Origin: Cohnella cholangitidis
GTDB taxonomy: Bacteria; Bacillota; Bacilli; Paenibacillales; Paenibacillaceae
DNA: 64,000 bases
Reading direction: 5' to 3'
Assembly: GCF_014107495.1 (NCBI RefSeq)
Contig: NZ_CP041969.1
Coordinates: forward strand, 5,257,501-5,321,500
Shown: positions 27,075 to 35,135 of the stretch, piece by piece
Layout: each line of letters opens with the position of its first letter
How positions within the stretch are numbered: position 1 is the stretch's first letter
Made by a program: the position numbers and the translations under genes
The notes under the pieces: generated by a model
What the model was told of the DNA's origin: nothing
The model's input: only the letters and a program-made list of their open reading frames with translations
Databases searched by the model: none

Positions 27075-27699
27075 TGCGGGACTCGCCTCCTTCTCTGACT
27101 ATCGTCAGCAAATTGCCGCGAAACGCGCGATATCCTTTGGATACTCCCGGATAACCGGTTTGGCGCCAACCGATCGGAAAATATTCCAGCCTTCGTTCGG
27201 TCGGCGTTGCGAGCCGGGTCGTCCCGTACGCGGACCATTCCGAGTAATTTCCGAACATCGTCTGCCGATTGAGGAAGTCAACGACGAATTTGACCAGTCC
27301 GCCGTCGTTGCGGTAGGGAGGCGGCAAAGCTCCGAGATCGACTTGGAGATTCTCGAGAAGCGCCAAAGTTCGGATACGGTTTTCCGGCGAGAGGGAGGCG
27401 AACGGCACAGAGCCCGGTACGGCGTAATTCGCTTTGCCGGAGGCCGCGAGCTGTATCGCTCCCGCGTTCAGCAATCCGGCTGTAGGGGCAGCCAAAGGCA
27501 TCACTTCAGGATAACGGCCGAGATCGAGCGTCAGGCTATGATCCATCTCCCAGATCATGTATTCGTGAATGGCAAGCTGAACGCCCCCGATCGCCAAATC
27601 CGCTCCGAAGACGGATAGTTCGGGCGTACACGGTACGATTGCATCGACAAGAGCGCGAAAAGTAACATAAGTGTAGGAATTCGATTCTGCCGGTTGCAT
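27067..27699 (-). CDS. Gluconate 2-dehydrogenase subunit 3 family protein
   Basis: A 210-residue protein with the opening TFRALVDAIVPCTPEL and the C-terminal GWRQTGYPGVSKGYR motif that mark the small (gamma) subunit of GMC-type dehydrogenases in Bacillota. In the Gram-negative enzymes this subunit carries a Tat signal; none is seen here, so a cytoplasmic complex is likely. ATG follows GGAGGAG. Translationally coupled with the large subunit. Confidence 0.82.
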   Translation of the reverse strand: MQPAESNSYTYVTFRALVDAIVPCTPELSVFGADLAIGGVQLAIHEYMIWEMDHSLTLDLGRYPEVMPLAAPTAGLLNAGAIQLAASGKANYAVPGSVPFASLSPENRIRTLALLENLQVDLGALPPPYRNDGGLVKFVVDFLNRQTMFGNYSEWSAYGTTRLATPTERRLEYFPIGWRQTGYPGVSKGYRAFRGNLLTIVREGGESRIV

Positions 27700-27930
27700 C
27701 GGGCAATCTCCTCCTTATTCAAGAGCTTTAGATCATAGGAACGTATTCGAGAGAAGCTGTCCATTATGCGGATCTCCGTTGCAATTAAATAAAATCGACT
27801 CCTTCCCAAAACTCGGAAAGACTTGTTTTTATGCGGTTTTAGGAGTTTTTACGTTGTTTTTTTTCATTATTCTTTTATTCTCGTTCCTTATACTGTTTCA
27901 CAAGAAGCGTCAGACAAGGAGAGGATTTTC

Positions 27931-29178
27931 GTGCCGAAAGCGATCAAAGTTCGCAAAGAAGAAGAAGGAGCGACTCGCGGACGTTCCCCTTCGCGGGAAG
28001 ACGTTGAACAGGAGGAGCAATCGGAGGAGTCCGAGCAGAGTCCCGACAAAGCCTCTATCATCCAGAAGCTGAAAGCTCAAGGAGCGGTACGCGTGTTTCC
28101 GGGCATGGACGCGGGTTCGGAGGCGGAAGCTCCGGGGAAAGTGCCGGAAGCGGCCGTCGAAGCGCCGAAGGAGCCGGAAGCTCCGGCGTCGGCGCCGATT
28201 GCGAGCGGACCGTCGAGCGAGTCGGAATCGTCGGCAAGCGAATCCGAGGAATCCGGAGGGATAAGCAAAGAGTTTCACGAACGGGTGCAAAAGGAGACGG
28301 ATGCGGCCAACAATCCCAATTGGTACGATCTTCCCCAGCATATCGAGAATGCGCGCTACGGTAAATGGGATTTGTCGCAAAGCCGCGAACGCAGCGGCAA
28401 CCGGAGGCAGGACGTGAATCTGGAAGAGGACGTGCGGACGAATAAGATCGAGAACCGAATGATGCCGGGGAAATTCGATGTCAAGCAAAAGGTGAAAAAC
28501 GCGGTAAACGACGCCGTGCAAAACCCGGGCCAGACGGCCGCGGGCATGATTCCGATTGTCGGGAAAGGCATTCAGCAGAAGATGGCCGAGAAGTTCGACG
28601 TGAAGGAACGGGATTTGCTCAAAGGAATCTCGGCAACGACGACTAACGAAGCGATCAAGACAAGCACGGCATCCCAAGCCCAAGCGGTCGGCACCAAAAT
28701 TACCGCCGGCCGGATCAAGGCGGGAATCGGAACCGTGACGGGAATCGCGGGCAACATCGTTCCGGGGGCGGGTCAGGTCGCCGGCGCGGTAGGTTCGGCC
28801 GCCGGAATGATCGGCGATATCGCGACATCGAGCCAACAGACTCAGGTGAAGAAGGCGCGGGCGCGCGAAGAAGCCCGCAAAGCGATGGGCAAAAAGGAGT
28901 TTGCGGGTTACGAGAATATCGACGAGTTTATCGGTCTGGAAAAACAAAGGCATGCTTTAGTCGCGGCAGGCAAAGGAAAAGAAGGCGCGGGAGCGCCGAT
29001 CGTGGACAGCGATGATCAGGTCAAGCGTCTGACGGCGCATGCGCGGGGAGAAACGGAGCATCACAAATACTACAAACAGCGCGCGAAAGAAGTAGAAAAA
29101 GAGAGAGCCGAAGCCGCCAAGCCGAAAAGCGAAGGCGAAGGCGTCATGTCCAGAATCAAGAAATTTTTCGGCCGATAG
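27931..29178 (+). CDS. Unrecognised charged protein with Gly/Ala-rich hydrophobic core
   Basis: A 415-residue protein from a GTG start behind AAGGAGAGG. Residues 1-120 are low-complexity and highly charged (basic, then Glu/Ser/Pro-rich, probably disordered). A middle part (about 120-190) has many Asn/Arg and Trp-Tyr positions. About residues 195-320 form an Ala/Gly-rich, weakly hydrophobic stretch with glycine-zipper spacing (AGIGTVTGIAGNIVPGAG, then AGAVGSAAGMIGD). The last 90 residues are charged and helical, ending IKKFFGR. The glycine-zipper region resembles membrane-inserting segments of toxins and channel formers. It is followed 50 bases later by a contractile-injection-type AAA+ ATPase. 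A cargo or membrane-active effector role is inference only. Confidence 0.65.
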   Translation: MPKAIKVRKEEEGATRGRSPSREDVEQEEQSEESEQSPDKASIIQKLKAQGAVRVFPGMDAGSEAEAPGKVPEAAVEAPKEPEAPASAPIASGPSSESESSASESEESGGISKEFHERVQKETDAANNPNWYDLPQHIENARYGKWDLSQSRERSGNRRQDVNLEEDVRTNKIENRMMPGKFDVKQKVKNAVNDAVQNPGQTAAGMIPIVGKGIQQKMAEKFDVKERDLLKGISATTTNEAIKTSTASQAQAVGTKITAGRIKAGIGTVTGIAGNIVPGAGQVAGAVGSAAGMIGDIATSSQQTQVKKARAREEARKAMGKKEFAGYENIDEFIGLEKQRHALVAAGKGKEGAGAPIVDSDDQVKRLTAHARGETEHHKYYKQRAKEVEKERAEAAKPKSEGEGVMSRIKKFFGR

Positions 29179-29228
29179 CCTTTTCGCGATTGAAGTCGCG
29201 GTTAAACTGACATAGGGAGGGGTAACGG

Positions 29229-31372
29229 ATGGAACAAGTCGTTCCGCTGCGGAGATCGAAGACGGAAACCTCGGAAAGTCCTTATGCCGACGGACTTGAA
29301 TACGTGAGAGAGTGGCTTCGGTGGCTGGATGCGGGCATCGAACTGCGCATGTGTTCGGAGGAAGGCAATCGGTCAAAGCTGGAGGATCGTTGGGAAAGCG
29401 CGCGTCAGAGGGCGGAGCTGCGCATGAGCTTAAGCGAAGAGGCGAACGTTTTCCTGCCACTTTCTTATTTGAGGCGCATATTCGGAATGACGGAGATGGA
29501 AGAGAAGATCGTCTTCGTCTGTCTCGCCGTCGAGGTCGATCGCAAATACGAAGCCGCGTTCGAGTTGCTGCAGGACGAACGCGGCGCGACTTACCCCCGG
29601 CGGGATTTAATCGCTTCCTTGGTCGGAAGAGACGAAGAGCAACGGTTTCAAGCGGTGCGGGCGCTAAGGGCCGACGGCTTGCTTCGCCGATTTTTCCTCC
29701 GCGAGCCGGCGGTCAATCGCAAATACGAAACGACGATTAACCGGTATTGCCGCTTGGACGAGAGAATCGTCCGATTCGTGCTGGATTCGGCCGAATTGCC
29801 GGCTTCCATGGTACGATATATGAGCCTGTTGCCGCCGTCGGCGGAGCCGGCGCCGCTTCTCGGGCATGCCGATATTCAAGACAACCTTCGACAGTGGATC
29901 GCAAGCCGCGCTTCCGAATCGGAGATTTCGAATAAATCGGCCTTGATCGTTTCTTTATGGGGCGACGAAGGGGCAGGCAAGAAAACGCAAATGTCTCATT
30001 TGGGCCGTTACTTCAACGAGCCCGTGCTGTTCATAGATATGGCTAAGCTCCCTGAAGAAGAGTCGGACGGACGGGATGCGTTGGACAATGTTTTTCGCGA
30101 GGCGGCTATTCAACAAGCGTTGCCGGTTCTGTGCGGCTTTCTTCTGAAGGAAGACTCGGAGACGGATCGGAAGATCAAGAGGGACAGGCTCGATCGGCTG
30201 AACGAGATGTCCGGCGTCGTATTCCTGCTCTCGGAAGAGGCTTGCCGGCCGATCGACCATCGCAACCGGATCGATCTGGAGATCGAAATCCCTTTGCTCG
30301 ATGATGAGCAGAGAGCGGGGGCGTGGCGAACGCTTGCGGCAGCCTACAATGTAGAAAATTCGCTGGACTGGGATGCGATCGCTTCCCGTTTTCTATTCAA
30401 TCCGGGCCAAATAGCGAACGCCTTGCGGACGGCTCGGGCGTTATCCGAATGGAAGCGGGACAGCGGCGATCACGGCTATATTCGTTGGAATGAAATCATA
30501 GAAGCGTGTTACAAACAGCTGAATCACCGTCTCGGAACGAAGTCCAAGCGCCTGTCGCCGAAAAAACGGTGGGAAGACCTCGTGCTTCCCGAAACCCAAA
30601 TCCGCAAGCTGCGTCACGCCTGCAATCATATCAAATATAAGCATACCGTTTACGGAAGTTGGGGATTCGACCGGAAGCTCTCTTACGGCACGGGCGTCAG
30701 CCTGCTGTTCTCCGGTCCGCCCGGCACGGGGAAAACGATGGCCGCCGAAGTCGTAGCCAAAGAGCTGGATATGGAAATCTACAAAATCGACCTCTCGCAG
30801 ATCATAAGCAAATACATAGGCGAAACGGAGAAAAACTTGCGCGAAATATTCGACGAGGCGGAATCGAGCTATGCCATTCTGTTCTTCGACGAAGCCGATG
30901 CGTTGTTCGGCAAACGTTCGGAGGTTAAAGATTCGCACGATAAGAACGCGAATACGGAAGTCGCATTTCTGCTGCAGAAAATAGAGGAATACCGCGGAAT
31001 AAGCATTATGGCGACTAACTATTTACAGAATATGGACGAAGCTTTTTGCGGAGAATCAATTACGTGATCCGGTTTTCATTTCCCGACGAAGACCAGCGCG
31101 AAGCGATTTGGCGGGGGATTTTTCCTCAGCAAACACCGCTTGACCACGAGCTCGACTACGGTTTTCTTGCGCGAAAACTGCCCATGGCCGGAGGCAGCAT
31201 CAAAAATATCGCGCTGACCTCCGCCTTTCTCGCCAGCGGCAACGGGGAAGCCGTAGGGATGAAACATATTCTCAAGGCCTATCAATACGAGCTCGACAAA
31301 ACGAACCGTACGATAACCAGAGACGAACTCGCGGAATATGCTTATTGTTTTGAAGAAATCCACCGTCTATAG
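29229..31372 (+). pseudogene. Two-module AAA+ ATPase of eCIS type, frame broken in a T run
   Basis: The reading frame from 29229 runs to 31067 (612 residues) and the rest continues from about 31046 in another frame. One extra T in the run at 31043-31047 would restore NMDEAFLRRINYVIRF, the standard arginine-finger region of these ATPases, giving about 714 residues. Module 1 has a degenerate Walker A (GDEGAGKKT, about 241-250). Module 2 has GPPGTGKT (about 496-503) and Walker B FFDEAD (552-557). Length and architecture match the AAA+ ATPases of extracellular contractile injection systems, but no sheath, tube or baseplate gene is in the window. The lesion may be a real mutation, a sequencing error in the homopolymer, or slippage. 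Untouched elsewhere, which argues for recency. Confidence 0.75.
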
Positions 31373-31389
31373 CTAATCCTTTCATTCAG

Positions 31390-31417
31390 GAAGCCTTCTC
31401 TAGCGAGGCTTCTTTTT
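31390..31417 (+). terminator. Terminator after the AAA+ ATPase
   Basis: GAAGCC (31390-31395) pairs with GGCTTC (31407-31412); TTCTC/GCGAG extends it partly; TTTTT follows. Confidence 0.75.
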
Positions 31418-31495
31418 ATTGAATTGCCATAATTCGAGTGATTTCGTCAATTCGACAATTTTTCGGGACTTAGGACCCTATTTAAAAGACGAGTA

Positions 31496-31523
31496 TTGAC
31501 AACGGATTTCAGCTCATGCTAAT
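31496..31523 (+). promoter_or_regulatory. Predicted sigma-A promoter of the GH13/GH119 locus
   Basis: TTGACA (31496-31501), 16-base spacer, GCTAAT (31518-31523) with a TG just before it. Start expected near 31530, giving a leader of about 150 bases. Confidence 0.55.
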
Positions 31524-31531
31524 TTTTACTT

Positions 31532-31547
31532 AGGAAACCGGTTTCCT
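31532..31547 (+). promoter_or_regulatory. LacI-type operator palindrome
   Basis: AGGAAACCGGTTTCCT is a perfect 16-bp palindrome with the central CG typical of LacI-family (MalR-like) operators. It lies at the predicted transcription start, where binding would repress. Confidence 0.55.
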
Positions 31548-31642
31548 CAAAAGTGCTCTGATCAGGCGCTTCTCAAGATTAGCTTATTTCGCATTCAGTA
31601 TTCCGGGCATGCATAATTAGCTAACGACTTTACTCAAGATTA

Positions 31643-31657
31643 TGTAAGCGCTTTACT
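31643..31657 (+). promoter_or_regulatory. Candidate cre site (CcpA)
   Basis: TGTAAGCGCTTTACT agrees well with the cre consensus TGWAARCGYTWWCA. It lies in the leader, where CcpA would act as a roadblock under glucose. Confidence 0.5.
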
Positions 31658-31682
31658 AAAACGGTACAGGAGGGAAATAATA

Positions 31683-34600
31683 GTGTCCATGATTAGAAGA
31701 TGGTTTTCTCCGTTACTCATCGCCGCTCTTTTGTTGTCCGTTTGCGCAAACGTTTTCATCGCATCTCCTAAGACGGTTCATGCGGCAAGTATCGGAACAG
31801 TGGACGAGAACGATACGATCTACCAGATCATGGTCGACCGGTTTCACGATGGCGATCCTAGCAACAACGCGACGGGATCGGCCATTCGTTACGGCGAGAC
31901 CTCGGAGGAAGATTTCCGCCATATGAAAGGCGGAGACTGGCAAGGCGTCATCGATAAGCTGGGCTATATTAAAAATATGGGCTACACGGCTATCTGGATT
32001 TCGCCCGTTGCCGAGCCTCAAATGACGAATCGCGAAAATAACGGGTCGGGCAGAAACACCGCTTATCACGGTTACAACGTCAAGGATCCGAACAAGGCGA
32101 ATCCCTTTTTCGGAACGAAGGAAAAGCTGAAAGAACTCGTAGACTCGGCGCATGCGCTCGGAATCAAAGTCGTGATCGACGTCGTTCCGAATCACGTCGG
32201 AGACTATATGCTGGGTACGCAGGCATTTTACGATATTCCGAGCTTGCAGCCTGCCGCGCCGTTTAACAACCCGGCTTGGTATCATCACAATGGGGATATC
32301 AATTTCGGTTCTGTCGATGGCGTCTACACTCAAGCGGCGCAAGATTACCTTGAGAATCATGACCTAGGCGGACTGGACGACATCGACTTCGACGTTCCGG
32401 CCGCAAGGCAAGCGATGTTCGATTCGATCAAAGGCTGGTTCGATTACACGGGAGCGGACGGAGCTCGCGTAGATGCGGCTAAGCTAATGAAGCCGACGGA
32501 TATCGGAGCGCTGCAAAATTATCTAGGCGTCAATACGTTCGGGGAGAACTTCGACGGCAACGCCGAATTCGTCTCGCGCTGGGTAGGCGCGAACAAAGAA
32601 TGGGGAATGCTGGACTTCCCGTTATTCTTCCAAGTGCTTAATAGCTTCGCATACGGCCAGTCGTTCGATGCGAACGTCAAAGCTGCCTTAGACCAGGATT
32701 ATCGCTATAACGGCAACGAGAATCATATGGTTACGTTCATCGATAACCATGACCGTAACCGGTTCCTCCAAGTAGCCGGCGGCGACGTGCAGAAGCTGCA
32801 AAACGCGTTGTCGTTCATCTTTACCGTCCGCGGTTTGCCGGTCGTATTCCAAGGGACCGAGCAAAACAAAGGGAACGGCAACAACCAAGTTCTGAGCGAC
32901 GGAATCGCGGATACGTGGAACCGTTGGTCGATGGTCAAACGCGACGCGAACGGCAACGTCATTCAGGACTATTTTAACGAGAACACGAACACTTACCAGC
33001 ACGTCGCCAAGCTGAACCAAATTCGCAAGAAGTACGAAGCGCTCCGCAAAGGGAAACAACGCGAAATGTGGTCCGCTCAAAATCTGTACGCCTTCTCCCG
33101 CCGCGTAGATAGCGGCACGAACGTCGGACAAGAGGTCGTATCGGTATTCAGCAACGCTTCGGGCGGCACGCAAACCGTGACGATTCCGCTTCGGGCGGAA
33201 AGCACGATGACGGTCGGAACGATATTGGTCAACCAGTTGAACACGTCCGATACCGTTACCGTGCAATCCGGCGGAGTAACGGGCAAGCAGATTACGGTTA
33301 GCATCGGAGGAAACTCCGCGAAAATCTATGCCAAGGAGATAACCGATACGCAAGCGCCGACGGTTCCAACGAACGTAAGCGCCAACGCGGTTAGCTCGAC
33401 TAGCGTTCAAGTGACGTGGACGGCTTCCGCGGATAACATCGGCGTGACGGGATATGAAGTATACCGCAACGGTTCGCTCGTCGGAACGACGGCGGGAACT
33501 TCTTACACGGACAACGGTTTAACGGCTTCAACGACTTATTCGTACACCGTTAAAGCATACGACGCGGCCAATAATAAATCCGCGTTAAGTTCGCCGCCGG
33601 CTTCGGCGACGACGAATCCGATCGATACGCAAGCCCCTACCGTACCGCAGAACGTAACGGCAACCGCCGTGTCGTCCTCGTCGATCAACGTCGCATGGAC
33701 GGCTTCTACGGATAACATTGGCGTTACGGGATACGAAGTGTTCCGGAACGGCACGCTTGTCGGCCAAACCGCGACCGCATCGTTCACGGATGTAGGATTG
33801 GCGGCAACGACCGCATACGCTTATACGGTCAAAGCTCTCGATGCGGCGTCCAACCGTTCGGCAGCCAGCTCGCCTCCGGCGGAAGCTACGACGCTTGCCG
33901 GCAATAACGTGACGATCTACTACAAGCAAGGATTCACGACGCCTTATATCCATTACCGACCTGCAGGCGGTACTTGGACGACTTCTCCGGGCGTCGCCAT
34001 TCCGGCATCCGAAGTGCCCGGATATAACAAGATTACGATCAACATCGGCACCGCAAGCCAGCTTGAAGCTTGCTTCAATAACGGAAGCGGAACATGGGAT
34101 AGCAACAACCAGCAGAACTACCTCTTCGGAGTAGGAACTTGGACGTATACCCCGACGGGCAATATCGTGTCGGGAGCTCCGGCTCTTCCGGAGAACGAGC
34201 CGCCTTCTGTTCCTCAGAACGTAGCGGCGACCGCTCTTTCGGCTACTTCGGCAAGCGTCACCTGGAACGCTTCTACCGACAATGTCGGAGTTACCGGTTA
34301 CGAGGTGTTCCGGAACGGTACGCTAGTCGGAACGTCAACGACGACGTCCTTTACGAGCACGGGATTGGCAGCAGCTACTACCTATACCTTTACGGTGAAA
34401 GCTTACGATGCGGCCGGCAATCGCTCCGCGGAGAGCTCGCCTCCGGCATCGGTCACGACTCCGGCCGGCAACCAAGCGACGATCTATTACAAAAATACGG
34501 CTTTTACGAACTCTTACATTCATTATAAGCTCGACAATTCGTCGACTTGGACGACGTTGCCGGGAAGCCAGATGCAAAGCTCTACGTATCCGGGATATGC

Positions 34601-35066
34601 AAGCATCACGATCGAGCTTGGCAGCGCTACGGGTTTAACCGCAGCCTTCAATAACGGCAGCGGAACCTGGGACAATAACGGAGGCAATAATTATACGTTC
34701 GCTTCGGGAACTTGGAGCTTAGTGAACGGCAACAAAACTTCCGGAACGCCTCAAGCGGACAGCGTAACGTTCAGGGTTACAGTGCCGGCTTCAACGCCTG
34801 CGAACGGCCCAGTCTATTTAGCGGGCTCGTTCAACAGCTGGAATACCGCGGATTCCGCTTATCAGTTGACGAAAGGAACGGACGGCGTCTATTCTATTAC
34901 GCTTAGCTTGCCGGCCGGGACCGCAGTCCAATATAAACTGACGCGGGGAACGTGGGCTTCGGTAGAGGCGAACTCGAACGGCAGCGATATTTCCAACCGC
35001 ACGTTGACTCCGTCAGGGGGCGCGCAAACGGTTAATGTAACGGTACAGCGCTGGAAAGATCAATAA
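31683..35066 (+). CDS. Secreted GH13 alpha-glucan enzyme with FN3, CBM25 and CBM20 modules (IgtY-like)
   Basis: An 1127-residue secreted enzyme. Signal peptide to about residue 35 (VHA cut). GH13 catalytic domain to about 545, with regions DVVPNH, GARVDAAKL, GENFDG and FIDNHD; catalytic residues D264, E288 and D357. Then FN3 (554-640), FN3 (646-737), CBM25 (738-835), FN3 (837-925), CBM25 (927-1022) and C-terminal CBM20 (1025-1127). GTG start 8 bases after GGAGGG. It precedes a GH119 gene with the same accessory modules. That pairing is known for IgtY (isocyclomaltooligosaccharide glucanotransferase) and IgtZ in a Bacillus circulans strain, so a transglycosylase role is likely; a plain alpha-amylase or CGTase is the alternative. 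Promoter, palindrome and cre site lie upstream. Confidence 0.88.
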   Translation: MSMIRRWFSPLLIAALLLSVCANVFIASPKTVHAASIGTVDENDTIYQIMVDRFHDGDPSNNATGSAIRYGETSEEDFRHMKGGDWQGVIDKLGYIKNMGYTAIWISPVAEPQMTNRENNGSGRNTAYHGYNVKDPNKANPFFGTKEKLKELVDSAHALGIKVVIDVVPNHVGDYMLGTQAFYDIPSLQPAAPFNNPAWYHHNGDINFGSVDGVYTQAAQDYLENHDLGGLDDIDFDVPAARQAMFDSIKGWFDYTGADGARVDAAKLMKPTDIGALQNYLGVNTFGENFDGNAEFVSRWVGANKEWGMLDFPLFFQVLNSFAYGQSFDANVKAALDQDYRYNGNENHMVTFIDNHDRNRFLQVAGGDVQKLQNALSFIFTVRGLPVVFQGTEQNKGNGNNQVLSDGIADTWNRWSMVKRDANGNVIQDYFNENTNTYQHVAKLNQIRKKYEALRKGKQREMWSAQNLYAFSRRVDSGTNVGQEVVSVFSNASGGTQTVTIPLRAESTMTVGTILVNQLNTSDTVTVQSGGVTGKQITVSIGGNSAKIYAKEITDTQAPTVPTNVSANAVSSTSVQVTWTASADNIGVTGYEVYRNGSLVGTTAGTSYTDNGLTASTTYSYTVKAYDAANNKSALSSPPASATTNPIDTQAPTVPQNVTATAVSSSSINVAWTASTDNIGVTGYEVFRNGTLVGQTATASFTDVGLAATTAYAYTVKALDAASNRSAASSPPAEATTLAGNNVTIYYKQGFTTPYIHYRPAGGTWTTSPGVAIPASEVPGYNKITINIGTASQLEACFNNGSGTWDSNNQQNYLFGVGTWTYTPTGNIVSGAPALPENEPPSVPQNVAATALSATSASVTWNASTDNVGVTGYEVFRNGTLVGTSTTTSFTSTGLAAATTYTFTVKAYDAAGNRSAESSPPASVTTPAGNQATIYYKNTAFTNSYIHYKLDNSSTWTTLPGSQMQSSTYPGYASITIELGSATGLTAAFNNGSGTWDNNGGNNYTFASGTWSLVNGNKTSGTPQADSVTFRVTVPASTPANGPVYLAGSFNSWNTADSAYQLTKGTDGVYSITLSLPAGTAVQYKLTRGTWASVEANSNGSDISNRTLTPSGGAQTVNVTVQRWKDQ

Positions 35067-35075
35067 GGGAAGACA

Positions 35076-35110
35076 GAGGGTTGTTGAACTATCAACAACC
35101 CTCTCTTTTT
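35076..35110 (+). terminator. Terminator-like hairpin between the GH13 and GH119 genes
   Basis: GAGGGTTGTTG (35076-35086) pairs with CAACAACCCTC (35093-35103), then TCTTTTT. It leaves only about 25 bases to the next start, so the GH119 gene depends on read-through. Confidence 0.8.
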
Positions 35111-35135
35111 CGAAAAGGGAGATGAAAGGGGATAA

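Noticed and set aside
27910..28953. Minus-strand ORF opposite the Gly/Ala-rich protein
   Set aside because: It is a shadow: basic low-complexity text, no ribosome site, and the plus frame has a good start and coherent protein.
27931..31372. Complete contractile injection system or prophage
   Set aside because: No sheath, tube, spike, baseplate, integrase or capsid gene is present; only the ATPase resembles such systems.
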